64,000 nucleotides of DNA from Tagaea sp965279565 (GCA_965279565.1 OZ257249.1:124001-188000), one strand, 5' to 3'; counted from the stretch's first letter, positions 30,468 through 39,100 are shown. Notes: generated by a model from the letters alone, not told the origin. Translations and numbers: made by a program.

Positions 30468-31949
30468 ATGGACGGCGAATTCCGCAAGCTCGAACACCAG
30501 TATTACCTGACGATGGCGATCCCGTTCGCCATCGACCTGGTCATCACCGCGATCGTCATCGCGAACATCGAGGTTCCCGGCATCCTGGCGCGCAACCTGA
30601 CGACGTCGGTCGTGCTGCTGCTCGTGGTCCTGCATCTCTACGCGCGGCGGCGCTACGCGCCGATCGCCGCGGCGCTCGCCGCCGGAATCGACATGGCGCG
30701 GATGGAAAGGTCGCTGACCCAGCTGCCGCTCCACTCGGCCAACTGGGCGGGGGCGACGTATCTCGTGGCCGTCTCCCTGCGGATTTTCCCGTCGCTCGTG
30801 CTCGATCCCGGCACGCCGTTCGGGCCGACCGAGGGTGCCCTGGCACCGACCTGGCTCGACGCCGTGCTGACCACGCTGGTCTCCGGCGGATTCATGTTCG
30901 TGGCGACCTATTTCTTCGCCAGCGACTTCCTCGAGCGCCTGTGCGCCCGGATCTTCGCGGCGGGCGGGGCCAATCTCGGCGTCTTCTTCGGCCGATTCGC
31001 CGTCAAGCTCGGCGTGGCGCTGGTGTTCGCCTCGCTCGCGCCGATGGTGCTGGTCGCGGGCGATCTCGTCTCCTATTCCGGCGACCGGCTCGCCAGCGAG
31101 ATCGCGGTCGACCTGTCGGTCTCGCTGTTCGGGCTTGCCGCACTTCTCTGGTGGGTGACCCGCACGCTCGGCCGGCCGCTCGCGCGCCTCGACGAAGGCA
31201 TGCGCCGCGCGGCCGCAGGCGATCTGGGCGTGCGCCTGCCGGTCACGTCGAACGAGGAAATCGGCGCGCTGACCGACCGCTTCAACCGCATGGTCGAAGG
31301 CCTGCGCGAGCGCGAGCGCATCCGCGAGACCTTCGGCAAGTACGTCAGCGAAAGCGTGGCGAGCGAGCTGCTGCGCGATTCCGCCGACGGCCGGCTCGAC
31401 GGGCGCACGGCGGAAGCCACGCTGATGTTCACCGACATCGCCGGCTTCACCACGCTGTCGGAGACGCTGGCGCCGGCCGACGTGATCCGGCTGCTCAACG
31501 ACTACCTGCCGCTGGTGGTGGGGCCGATCCAGCGCCAGGGCGGCGTGGTCAACGGCTTCATCGGCGACGGGCTGTTCGCGAGCTTCAACATGCCGCTCGC
31601 CCTGCCCGACCATGCCGCGCGCGCCGTCGCGGCGGCGCGCGACATCCAGGCCGCCCTCGCGGATTTCCGCGCGGCGGACGGCAGCAGGCTCGTCACGCGC
31701 ATCGGCATCAATACGGGCACGGTCGTCGGCGGCACGATCGGCGCCGGCGAGCGGCTGAGCTACACGCTGCTTGGCGATGCCGTGAACGCTGCGGCACGGC
31801 TGGAAGCGCTCAACAAACTGCACGGCACGTGCATCCTGCTGAGCGAGGCGACGCGCGAGGCCGCCGGCGACGGCCACGAATACCGCCTCGTCGGCGAGGA
31901 GAACTTGCGCGGGCGCAGTGGCACGATGCGCGTGTTCACGCTGGCCTGA
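30468..31949 (+). CDS. membrane class III adenylate/guanylate cyclase with HAMP domain
   Basis: The 493-residue protein has about six membrane segments in the first 230 residues, a HAMP domain (GRPLARLDEGMRRAAAGDLGVRLPVTSNEEIGALTDRFNRM, in pieces LARLDEGMRRAAAGDLG and EEIGALTDRFNRM), and a class III cyclase domain. Both metal-binding Asp motifs are present (LMFTDIAGFTTLSE and FIGDGLFASF), as are the transition-state Asn and Arg (LLGDAVNAAARLE). The purine-recognition Lys, normally in VDKFIGD, is replaced by Gly (VNGFIGD), so nucleotide specificity or activity is uncertain. The gene stands alone, divergent from the phosphoesterase. Confidence 0.88.
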   Translation: MDGEFRKLEHQYYLTMAIPFAIDLVITAIVIANIEVPGILARNLTTSVVLLLVVLHLYARRRYAPIAAALAAGIDMARMERSLTQLPLHSANWAGATYLVAVSLRIFPSLVLDPGTPFGPTEGALAPTWLDAVLTTLVSGGFMFVATYFFASDFLERLCARIFAAGGANLGVFFGRFAVKLGVALVFASLAPMVLVAGDLVSYSGDRLASEIAVDLSVSLFGLAALLWWVTRTLGRPLARLDEGMRRAAAGDLGVRLPVTSNEEIGALTDRFNRMVEGLRERERIRETFGKYVSESVASELLRDSADGRLDGRTAEATLMFTDIAGFTTLSETLAPADVIRLLNDYLPLVVGPIQRQGGVVNGFIGDGLFASFNMPLALPDHAARAVAAARDIQAALADFRAADGSRLVTRIGINTGTVVGGTIGAGERLSYTLLGDAVNAAARLEALNKLHGTCILLSEATREAAGDGHEYRLVGEENLRGRSGTMRVFTLA

Positions 31950-31954
31950 TCGCG

Positions 31955-32368
31955 TTACGCCTTCGGGATCACGCCGCGCCGGCGCAGGATCTCGATCTCT
32001 TCTTCCGCACCGCCCTGCTCCTCGCCGCGCTCGCGGATCAGGAAGGCCGGGCGGTTGGAGATCACGCGCAGTTCCTTGACCGCCTTGCGCGGCAGCGGGA
32101 TGCGCGCATCCTTGCAGTAGGCGATCAGGGCGGCCGCCACTTCGTTCGCGTTGAACTTGCGCGCGACGATGCCGCCGTCGTCCTTTTCAAGGTGCAGCGA
32201 CAGCGTGATCTCGTCGGCGTCGAGCACGAGGCGCGTGATCTGGCCCACCGGCAGCGGCTTCTTGCGCAGACGCGCGAAGCCGCCGATGGCGCGCACCAGC
32301 TCGCTTTCCCGGAAGAAGATCAACCGGTATTCCCATACGCCCGGCGGAAGTCCGGCGGCCTTGCTCAC
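31955..32368 (-). CDS. uncharacterised protein, paralogue of the adjacent upstream gene
   Basis: This 137-residue protein reads GVWEYRLIFFRESELVRAIG, then FARLRKKPLPVGQI, HLEKDDGGIVARKFNANEVAAALIAYCKDARIPLPRKAVKEL. The EYRxIxFx, A-A-x-I-x-x-C-K-D-x-x-I-x-L-P and K-E-L/T elements align with the protein encoded just upstream (32365-32733), so the two arose by tandem duplication. The start is GTG at 32368, overlapping the upstream stop (GTGA). No known domain, signal peptide or membrane segment is visible. The C-terminal 25 residues are Glu-rich. Confidence 0.75.
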   Translation of the reverse strand: MSKAAGLPPGVWEYRLIFFRESELVRAIGGFARLRKKPLPVGQITRLVLDADEITLSLHLEKDDGGIVARKFNANEVAAALIAYCKDARIPLPRKAVKELRVISNRPAFLIRERGEEQGGAEEEIEILRRRGVIPKA

Positions 32369-32733
32369 GCGGCCCGCTTGGCGAGTTCGAGCGCCAGGAA
32401 CTCCGGCGCCTCGGGCCCGGCGATGTGCACGACGAGGGCGAGCTTGCTGTCGAGCAGGTAGGTTTCCTTGGTCGATTTGAGCGGCAGGCGGATCCCCTTG
32501 TCCTTGCACATCAGGATCATCGCCGCCGACAGCGAGGCGCGGTCGAACCGGTAGCGCTCGGGCCGCCCGTCCTTGGCCGCGAAGATCAGCTCGCAGTTCA
32601 GCGTCTCGGGATCGATCTTGAATTCTTCGGGCTGGCGCACGGGCACCGCGACGCCGCGCTTGCGCTGGTAGCTGACCAGCCCTTCGCGCACGTCGCGCCA
32701 CGTGAAGAGGATGCACCTGTACTCGCTGGCCAT
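32365..32733 (-). CDS. uncharacterised protein, first of two tandem paralogues
   Basis: This 122-residue protein starts MASEYRCILFTWRDVREGLV and continues SYQRKRGVAVPVRQPEEFKI, IFAAKDGRPERYRFDRASLSAAMILMCKDKGIRLPLKSTKETYLLD. It shares an E-Y-R-x-I-x-F start and a C-K-D-x-x-I-x-L-P centre with the next gene. I do not recognise the family. It is co-transcribed with its paralogue and lies 75 bases beyond the RND pump stop, on the same strand. The start ATG at 32733 is preceded in frame by a GTG. Confidence 0.75.
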   Translation of the reverse strand: MASEYRCILFTWRDVREGLVSYQRKRGVAVPVRQPEEFKIDPETLNCELIFAAKDGRPERYRFDRASLSAAMILMCKDKGIRLPLKSTKETYLLDSKLALVVHIAGPEAPEFLALELAKRAA

Positions 32734-32808
32734 CACAACGCTTTCCGGGAAGTCGGGGCCGTTGAGCCCTGACTAACCCGGAAAACTTGCGGATGCAACG
32801 GGCCCGGT

Positions 32809-35800
32809 TTATTCGGCCGGAGTCGCCGCCGGCGGCGTCAGCCTGCGCCGGCGCACGAACCCGCGCACGACCACGTAGAAGACCGGCGTCAGGAACAGGC
32901 CGAAGATCGTGACCCCGAGCATGCCCGAGAACACCGCCGTACCCAGCGCCTGGCGCATTTCGGCCCCCGGCCCCGTCGCCGTGACGAGCGGGACCACGCC
33001 GAGGATGAAGGCAAAGGCCGTCATCAGGATCGGACGCAGGCGCAGGCGGCACGCCTCGACCACCGCCGCGATCGCGTCCTTGTTGTCGTCCTCGAGCTGG
33101 CGCGCGAATTCGACGATCAGGATGGCGTTCTTGGCGGCAAGACCCACGAGCACGATCAGGCCGACCTGCACGAGGATGTTGTTGTCGAGCCCGCGGATCA
33201 TGACGCCGGCAAGGGCCGACAGCACGCTCATCGGCACGATCAGCACGATCGCGAAGGGCAGGCCCCAGCTTTCGTACTGTGCGGCGAGGGCGAGGAACAC
33301 GAAGACGACCGCGAGGATGAAGATATAGGTCGCCGTGTTGCCGGTGAGCTTCTCCTGGTAGGCAAGCTCGGTCCACTCGTAGCCGATGCCCTGCGGCAGC
33401 GTTTCGTTCGCCACCTTCTCGATCATCGCGATGGCCTGGCTCGACGTGACGCCGGGGGCGGCGGCCGCCTGGATCGGCACCGAGATATAGGCGTTGTAGC
33501 GCTGTACGAGATCGGGGCCGGTCGTGTCCTTGATCTCGGCAAGCGTGCCGAGCGGGACGAGTGCCCCGGTCGCCGAGCGCACGCGCAGGCGCGCGATGTC
33601 CTCGCGGTCGAGGCGGAAGGAATTGTCCGCCTGCGCGCGCACCTGGTAGACGCGGCCGAACGCGTTGAAATCGTTCACGTAGGCCGTGCCCAGATTGTAC
33701 TGGAGTGTTTCGAAGATGTTGCCGATCGGCACGTTCAGGATCTGCGCCTTCGTGCGGTCGATCTCCAGATAGATCTGCGGCGTGTTGGCCGAGAAGGTCG
33801 TGAACACGCCGGCAAGTCCCGGCGTCTGGCGCAGCCGGCCGATCAGGTCCTGCGAGGCGGCGAGCACGCGGCCGACCTCGTTGCCGGTGCGCTCCTGCAG
33901 CTGCAGCTTCACGCCGCCCAGCGACCCGATGCCGGGAACCGACGGCGGCGGAATCGCGATGATGAAGGCTTCCTGGATCTGCTGGAGCCGGCCGAAGAGC
34001 TGGCCCACGATCGCCATCGACGGCAGCCCGTCGCGCACGCGCTCGGGGAACGGCTTGAAGCCGGCGAAGATGACGGCCGCGTTGGGCGAGTTCGTGAAGG
34101 TGGCACCCGAGAAGCCGGCGAACGCGACCGCGTCCTTCACGCCGGGCGTGGCCTGCATGATCTCGGAAGCGCGGCGCACGACCGCGTCGGTGCGCTCGAG
34201 CGAGGCGCCGTCGGGAAGCTGGATGGCGACGATCGCGTAGCCGCGGTCGAGCGGCGGGATGAAGCCGGTGGGCACGGTCATGCCGATCCATGCGGTCGCC
34301 GCACCCAGCGCCACGTAGACGCCCAGCATCATCGCCTTGCGCCGGACGAGGATGCCCGTCGCCTTGGCGTAGCCGTCGCCCATGCGGTCGAAGCCGCGGT
34401 TGAACACGCTGGCGAATTTACTGCCGAGCTTCGCGACCGGGTTCGTCGGCTCGTGGTGCGGATCGTGCTTCTTCAGCATGATCGCGGCGAGTGCGGGCGA
34501 CAGCGTCAGCGAGTTGAACGCCGACAGCACCGTGGCGACCGCGATGGTCGCCGCGAACTGCCGGTAGAACTGCCCCTGCAGGCCCGGCACGAAAGCCGAC
34601 GGGATGAACACGGCCGACAGCACGACCGCGATGGCGATGACGGCCGTACCCACCTCGTCCATCGTCGTGTGCGCGGCGTCGCGCGGGGTCATGCCCTCGG
34701 CGATGTTGCGCTCCACGTTCTCGACCACGACGATCGCGTCGTCGACGACGATGCCGATGGCCAACACCATGCCGAACAGCGTCAGCACGTTGAGCGAGAA
34801 GCCGAACTCGAGAAGCACGGCGAACGTGCCGATCAGCGAGACCGGGATCGCGAGGATCGGGATCAGCGCGGCGCGCCAGCTCTGCAAGAAGACGAGCACG
34901 ACGAGGGCGACGAGCAAGATCGCCTCGATCAGCGTCTGGTAGACGGCCGTGATCGATTCCTGGATGAAGCTCGTCGGGTTGTAGACGACCTGGTAGTCGA
35001 CGCCGACCGGGAAGTTCTTCTTGAGCTCGGCCATGCGCGACAGGATCGCGTCGGCGGTGGCGAGCGCGTTGGAACCCGGGCGCTGGAAGACGGCGAGCGC
35101 CACGGCGGGCTTGCCGTTGAGGTACGAGTTCGTGACGTATTCCTTGGCGCCCAGTTCGAGGCGCGCGACGTCGCCCACGCGCACGAGTCTTCCGCCCTCG
35201 CCCGAACGCACGATCACGTCGCGGAACTGGCGCAAATCGTCGAAGCGGCCCTGCGTGGTCACGGCGATCTGGAAGGCGGCACCTTCCGACGGCGGCGTGC
35301 CGAGCGCACCGCCCGAGACCTGCACGTTCTGTTCGCGGAGCGCCCGCACCACGTCGCCGGCCGACAGGCTGTAGCTGGCGAGCTTCTCGGGATCCATCCA
35401 CACGCGCACGGCGTATTCGCGCGCACCGAACACGATGAGATCGCCCACGCCCTCGACGCGCAGCAGCTGGTCGCGCACGCGCAGCAGCGCATAGTTCGAG
35501 ATGTAGAGCTGGTCGTAGCTGTCGTCGGGCGAGAGCATGTGCACGACCAGCATCAGGTCGGGCGAGCTCTTCTGCGTGGTGATGCCCAGGCGCCGGACTT
35601 CCTCGGGCAGGCGCGCCGAGGCGATCTGCACGCGGTTCTGGACGAGCACCTGCGCGTTGTCGAGATCGGTGCCCGCCTTGAACGTGATCGTCAGCGACAT
35701 CGAGCCGTCGGCCGTGGCGTAGGACGACATGTAGAGCATGTCTTCCACGCCGTTGATTTCCTGCTCGAGCGGTGTCGCCACCGTCGCGGCGACGGTCTGG

Positions 35801-35967
35801 GCGTCGGCACCCGGATAGCTCGCGCGCACGACGATCGTCGGGGGCGCGATTTCCGGATACTCGGTCACCGGCAGCTGCGTGAACGCGATGGCGCCGAGGA
35901 TGACCGTGATGATCGAGACCACCGACGCGAAGATCGGATGGTCGACGAAGAAATGGGCGAAGCGCAT
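32809..35967 (-). CDS. RND efflux pump inner-membrane transporter (HAE1 family)
   Basis: The 1052-residue inner-membrane transporter matches the AcrB/MexB length and layout: MRFAHFFVDHPIFASVVSII at the N-terminus, two large periplasmic loops and twelve membrane helices. The proton-relay Asp pair is present in GIVVDDAIVVVENVERN (TM4). The loop motifs GYEWTELAYQEKLTGNTATY and GLAAKNAILIVEFARQL are standard for the hydrophobe/amphiphile exporters. It follows the membrane-fusion gene by 15 bases. No outer-membrane factor gene is adjacent, so the pump must use a TolC-like protein from elsewhere. The drug spectrum cannot be predicted. Confidence 0.96.
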   Translation of the reverse strand: MRFAHFFVDHPIFASVVSIITVILGAIAFTQLPVTEYPEIAPPTIVVRASYPGADAQTVAATVATPLEQEINGVEDMLYMSSYATADGSMSLTITFKAGTDLDNAQVLVQNRVQIASARLPEEVRRLGITTQKSSPDLMLVVHMLSPDDSYDQLYISNYALLRVRDQLLRVEGVGDLIVFGAREYAVRVWMDPEKLASYSLSAGDVVRALREQNVQVSGGALGTPPSEGAAFQIAVTTQGRFDDLRQFRDVIVRSGEGGRLVRVGDVARLELGAKEYVTNSYLNGKPAVALAVFQRPGSNALATADAILSRMAELKKNFPVGVDYQVVYNPTSFIQESITAVYQTLIEAILLVALVVLVFLQSWRAALIPILAIPVSLIGTFAVLLEFGFSLNVLTLFGMVLAIGIVVDDAIVVVENVERNIAEGMTPRDAAHTTMDEVGTAVIAIAVVLSAVFIPSAFVPGLQGQFYRQFAATIAVATVLSAFNSLTLSPALAAIMLKKHDPHHEPTNPVAKLGSKFASVFNRGFDRMGDGYAKATGILVRRKAMMLGVYVALGAATAWIGMTVPTGFIPPLDRGYAIVAIQLPDGASLERTDAVVRRASEIMQATPGVKDAVAFAGFSGATFTNSPNAAVIFAGFKPFPERVRDGLPSMAIVGQLFGRLQQIQEAFIIAIPPPSVPGIGSLGGVKLQLQERTGNEVGRVLAASQDLIGRLRQTPGLAGVFTTFSANTPQIYLEIDRTKAQILNVPIGNIFETLQYNLGTAYVNDFNAFGRVYQVRAQADNSFRLDREDIARLRVRSATGALVPLGTLAEIKDTTGPDLVQRYNAYISVPIQAAAAPGVTSSQAIAMIEKVANETLPQGIGYEWTELAYQEKLTGNTATYIFILAVVFVFLALAAQYESWGLPFAIVLIVPMSVLSALAGVMIRGLDNNILVQVGLIVLVGLAAKNAILIVEFARQLEDDNKDAIAAVVEACRLRLRPILMTAFAFILGVVPLVTATGPGAEMRQALGTAVFSGMLGVTIFGLFLTPVFYVVVRGFVRRRRLTPPAATPAE

Positions 35968-35982
35968 GTGTGCGGAACTCCC

Positions 35983-37134
35983 CTAGCGCTTCGCCGGAAG
36001 ATCGACGCGCTGCGGCGTGACCTTGCCGCCGGGGCGCACGCGCTGCAGGCCGGCGATGACGATCGTCTCCGACCCGTCGAGGCCGTTGCGGATCACGCGG
36101 TAGCCGTCGATGCGCGGGCCCGGGCGCACGAGGCGCACGGCGACGCCGCCGTCCTCGGCCACGACCCACACGAGGCGGCGGTCCTGGTCGGCGGAGATCG
36201 CCTCGTCGGGCACGAGCACGGCCTTGTAGGCGTTCGAGCCCGGCACGCGGATGCGCCCGAACAGGCCGGGCGTGAGCAGCCCGTCCTTGTTCTCGAACGT
36301 CGCGCGCGCGCGCATCGTGCCCGAGGCGGGATCGATGCGGTTGTCGAGGAACTCCATGCGGCCCTTGCGCGGCAGGTCGCGCTCGTCGAGCAGGCCCGCG
36401 AGCACCTCGAAGCCGCCCACGTCGCGCCCCGAGGGGCGGTTGCCGTCGGCGGTCATGCGCGTGTAGGCGATGAAGGAACGCTCGTCGATGTCGAAATAGA
36501 AATGGATCGGGTCGGTCGACACGACCGTGGCGAGCAGCGTCTGGTCGGCGGCGACGAGATTGCCTTCCGAGACGAGCTTGCGCCCGATGCGCCCGGTGAT
36601 CGGGCTGCGGATGTCGGTGTAGCCCAGGTTGAGGCGGGCGGATTCGAGATCCGCGCGCAGGCCGGCAATGTCGGCCTGGGCCTGCTGGAAGGTCTGGCGC
36701 GCCTGTTCGAGCTGGCGCTCGGGTGCGGTGCCGCTGCGCGCGAGGCGCTCGTAGCGGTCGAGATCGCCGCGCGCGAAGTCGACGCGCGTCTGTGCCGCGT
36801 TGACGGCCGCCTGCTGGCGCGCGAACGTCGCGGAATAGGGGCGCTTGTCGATGACGAAGAGCAGGTCGCCCGCCTTGACGATCTCGCCGTCGCGGAACTT
36901 CACGGCTTCGAGATAGCCCGACACGCGCGCGCGCAGGTCGACCGAGTCGACCGCCTCGAAGCGGCCGGTGAACTCGTCCTGCTCGATGATGTCCTTGACG
37001 ACGGGCTTGGCGACCGTGACCGGCGGCGGGCCGCCGGGACCGCCCTGCGCGAACGCAGGTGCGAGGAAAAGCGGCGACGCAATCGCCATCGAGGCGCCCA
37101 GCAGCGCCGTCGCGAACCCGGTCCGGATTTTCAT
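35983..37134 (-). CDS. RND efflux periplasmic adaptor (membrane fusion protein)
   Basis: This 383-residue adaptor has a cleavable signal peptide (MKIRTGFATALLGASMAIAS to PAFAQ), the barrel-sandwich domain (VSGYLEAVKFRDGEIVKAGDLLFVID), a helical hairpin and the second lipoyl half (ADIAGLRADLESARLNLGYTDIRSPITGRIGRKLVSEGNLV), then the beta-barrel. It lacks a lipobox Cys and so is soluble or loosely attached. It bridges the inner-membrane pump to an outer-membrane channel. ATG 37134 is the start consistent with the signal peptide, and the ORF extends 13 codons upstream. It is the first gene of the operon. Confidence 0.94.
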   Translation of the reverse strand: MKIRTGFATALLGASMAIASPLFLAPAFAQGGPGGPPPVTVAKPVVKDIIEQDEFTGRFEAVDSVDLRARVSGYLEAVKFRDGEIVKAGDLLFVIDKRPYSATFARQQAAVNAAQTRVDFARGDLDRYERLARSGTAPERQLEQARQTFQQAQADIAGLRADLESARLNLGYTDIRSPITGRIGRKLVSEGNLVAADQTLLATVVSTDPIHFYFDIDERSFIAYTRMTADGNRPSGRDVGGFEVLAGLLDERDLPRKGRMEFLDNRIDPASGTMRARATFENKDGLLTPGLFGRIRVPGSNAYKAVLVPDEAISADQDRRLVWVVAEDGGVAVRLVRPGPRIDGYRVIRNGLDGSETIVIAGLQRVRPGGKVTPQRVDLPAKR

Positions 37135-37219
37135 TGTGGTCCCCAAACGATCCCCCGATCTGTCTGGCGACATGGCGAGCTACCGCGCCGGGGGAATTTC
37201 GCAGTGCAGCATTGGACGG

Positions 37220-37249
37220 AATATAGGGAGGCGTCCTACCAAAACTCAA
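37220..37249 (-). promoter_or_regulatory. predicted promoter of the RND operon
   Basis: TTGAGT (37249-37244), 18 bases, then TATATT (37225-37220) on the minus strand. Between and after the boxes lie GGACG and CGTCC 13 bases apart, a possible operator. No regulator gene is next to the operon. Confidence 0.4.
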
Positions 37250-37297
37250 GCCCGACTCGGCGATCGGGACCTAAGTGCCGGAAGGGACGCGCGAAAA

Positions 37298-37327
37298 CGC
37301 CCGGTGCGGGGGACCTCGCACCGGGCG
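37298..37327 (-). terminator. terminator downstream of the small secreted protein gene
   Basis: CGCCCGGTGCG and CGCACCGGGCG form a perfect 11-bp stem with an 8-base loop. On the minus strand it is followed by TTTTC. It lies 20 bases past the stop of the gene at 37347. Confidence 0.7.
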
Positions 37328-37346
37328 TCCGTCGTTGGGACCTGCG

Positions 37347-37553
37347 TCAGTTCTTCTTCGGCTCGGCCTTCGTCTCGGTGCCGTGCTTGACGGCCGCCTT
37401 CTCGTCGACCTTGCCGGCCGCCGGCTTGGCGGGCGCCTGCGCGGTGACGGCGGGCTTCGCCGGGGTGGCCGGAGTCGCCGGCGTCGCCTGCGCGAACGCG
37501 ATCGACGGAGCGGCGAGCGACAGGGCAAGGGCGAATGCGGCGAACTTCTTCAT
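37347..37553 (-). CDS. small secreted Ala/Pro/Lys-rich protein
   Basis: The 68-residue protein starts MKKFAAFALALSLAAPSIAF and has a clear signal peptide cut after AFAQ. The mature part is a low-complexity series of ATPATPATPAKPAVTAQAPAKPAAG followed by a charged tail ending EPKKN. No family can be assigned. It could bind the cell wall or nucleic acid by charge, but nothing in the sequence proves this. The ATG at 37553 is chosen because it opens the signal peptide. A terminator follows directly. Confidence 0.72.
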   Translation of the reverse strand: MKKFAAFALALSLAAPSIAFAQATPATPATPAKPAVTAQAPAKPAAGKVDEKAAVKHGTETKAEPKKN

Positions 37554-37666
37554 CGACAGTCTCCGGTTTTCTCGAGCCGGCGGCACCATGCCGCCTCTCG
37601 TCCGGACAATGCGCGAGGGGTGTTCGCTATTCCGCGCTCAATTGCGGCATCTTCGCGGCGGAACGC

Positions 37667-37873
37667 CTAGGCGAAGAAGTCATACGTCTTGCCGGTGCCG
37701 AACACGACGAGCTCGGGCGCCTGGATGCGCGGCCCGTCGAAGAACGAGCGCGGCGTCCAGGGCTGCGTGTTGAACGCTGCCGCGGCCGTACCTGCCTGAT
37801 AGGCGGGATCCTGCGCGATGTAGGCGCTGGGGCCACCTCCGAAACCGGTGGCGGCGGTGATCGAACCTGCCAT
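37667..37873 (-). CDS. hypothetical protein, 68 residues
   Basis: The protein reads MAGSITAATGFGGGPSAYIA, then QDPAYQAGTAAAAFNTQPWTPRSFFDGPRIQAPELVVFGTGKTYDFFA (pieces: QDPAYQAGTAAAAFNTQPW, PRSFFDGPRIQ, GTGKTYDFFA). It is Gly/Ala-rich, with no hydrophobic segment long enough for a membrane. GAGAGAAGG precedes the ATG at 37873 at good spacing, which supports it as a real gene. I do not recognise it. The G+C-rich unexplained segment begins directly upstream. Confidence 0.6.
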   Translation of the reverse strand: MAGSITAATGFGGGPSAYIAQDPAYQAGTAAAAFNTQPWTPRSFFDGPRIQAPELVVFGTGKTYDFFA

Positions 37874-38671
37874 GAGCCTTCTCTCCGTTGGCAAATCGCC
37901 TTCGCGCTTCTCGCGACGACGTCGGATTTATAGCATGGGTGACCGGAACTGGCAAAACGGGGCCCCAAAATGGCGGGGCCCCGCCGCCCGGCCGCCCGCG
38001 GGGCGGATCGGGCCTTGGCGGGGCCCACTTTGCTTTATGGCCTAGGGCACCGGCCGTTACGCCGGTTTCCGTCGGCCCGCCCGCGGCACAAAGGCTCGGG
38101 CGTTTCGTGCCGAAATCGCCGTCGTTCCGGGCGGGATCTTGCCGCAGGGGCGGATTCGGGGGGCTCGGCATCGCGATCCCGGTTCCCGGAAATCCGCAGC
38201 TGCGGGCAGATGCCCGACCTGCCGACGGCAGCGTCGGCGGCGCTGGGTGGTCTGCTTGTGCGCCGGCCTGGCGACCCTCCGTCCCGCATGCGTTCCCGAA
38301 GGCGATCCTTCGGGCAGCCGCCCTTTCAGGCAAACGAATGACGGGCACGGATCGAATCCGCGTTCGGACCGGTGCTACTTGCTCTTCGGTGGAGTCATGC
38401 CGTTTTCGGACACCTCCCCGCTCGGGTTGCCGATCCGGTTGCGTCCCGGCCCCGCGACCTCGTTGGCGGAGCGTGCGGATCCGGGGCGCCCGGCCGTCAC
38501 AGGCGGCCAGTGTCGAATGCGGATGGATCGGCCCTGCACGCGACGGAAGGACGCTAGCACAAAACGGGGGCCGGTTGGAGTCCGTCGATTCGGAATTTTA
38601 GAAATATATAGTCTTTACTATTAAGATGTTCGCCCTCACATTTTTTGCACATGTCGTACTACATTTGCGGG
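37874..38671. other. about 800-base segment without a convincing gene
   Basis: No frame in this stretch has coding character. Open frames exist in several phases, but they are Arg/Pro/Ser-rich shadows. It holds three GGGGCCC palindromic blocks (37959-37966, 37975-37982, about 38020-38026), a CCGAAGG-GAT-CCTTCGG hairpin near 38293-38309, and an A+T-rich end (38595-38650) just before the nuclease gene. It could carry a structured RNA or be decayed coding DNA. I could not match it to RNase P RNA, SRP RNA or tmRNA motifs. Confidence 0.4.
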
Positions 38672-39055
38672 ATGTCCATCCGCCGAATCGCCCTCGCCTT
38701 CGCCCTTCTGTTCGCCCATGAAGCGCATGCACGGTCCGCCTGCCGCGCGGTCGATGGCGATACGATCGCGTGCGGGACGCAGAGCATCCGCATCCTCAAT
38801 GTCGACACGCCGGAGATGGCCCCGCACGCGCGCTGCCCGGCCGAGGCCGAACTGGCCGAGCGCGCGCGCCGCTTCACCGCCGGGCAGCTCGCCGGCACGA
38901 AGGTCGAGATCCGCCCCGACCCGAAACGCCCGCGCGACCGCTATGGCCGCACGCTCGCCCGGGTCGCCGTCGACGGCGCCGATCTGGGCGAGGCGCTGAT
39001 CCAGGCGGGCCTCGGCCGCGCGTGGGACGGAAGGCGCCGGTCCTGGTGCCCCTGA
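38672..39055 (+). CDS. exported thermonuclease-like (SNase domain) protein
   Basis: This 127-residue protein has a signal-like N-terminus (MSIRRIALAFALLFAHEAHA) and a compact staphylococcal-nuclease fold: CRAVDGDTIACGTQSIRILNVDTPE with the first catalytic Arg and an Asp ligand, LAERARRFTAGQLA, and RDRYGRTLARVAVDGADLGEALIQAGLGRAW with the second Arg. It ends shortly after, as minimal bacterial SNases do. A Ca2+-dependent nuclease of the periplasm or outside is likely. The start is uncertain: ATG 38651 would add seven residues. The upstream DNA is unusually A+T-rich. Confidence 0.85.
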   Translation: MSIRRIALAFALLFAHEAHARSACRAVDGDTIACGTQSIRILNVDTPEMAPHARCPAEAELAERARRFTAGQLAGTKVEIRPDPKRPRDRYGRTLARVAVDGADLGEALIQAGLGRAWDGRRRSWCP

Positions 39056-39070
39056 AAATATCGCTTGACG

Positions 39071-39090
39071 TTATATCGCGCGCGATATAA
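39071..39090. promoter_or_regulatory. OhrR operator in front of ohrR
   Basis: TTATATCGCGCGCGATATAA is a perfect 20-bp palindrome, 10 bases before the ohrR start codon. A TATATCG/CGATATA core recurs in front of ohr (39606-39623). The shared core indicates autoregulation of ohrR and repression of ohr by the same protein. Confidence 0.72.
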
Positions 39091-39100
39091 AAGAACCGCC

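Noticed and set aside
34453..37773. 1106-codon plus-strand frame opposite the RND genes
   Set aside because: Low-complexity Arg/Asp/Val-rich translation with no motifs. It is the shadow of the efflux genes.
38375..38560. 61-codon minus-strand ORF ending in NGMTPPKSK
   Set aside because: Codon use is not like the neighbours, no ribosome site is clear, and no family is recognised. It is not supported as a gene.
37940..38600. Possible tmRNA, RNase P RNA or SRP RNA in the gene-free segment
   Set aside because: A GCAAACGAATGA stretch and a GGATCGAATCC element caught the eye, but no tag ORF, no acceptor stem and no conserved RNase P or SRP core could be found.
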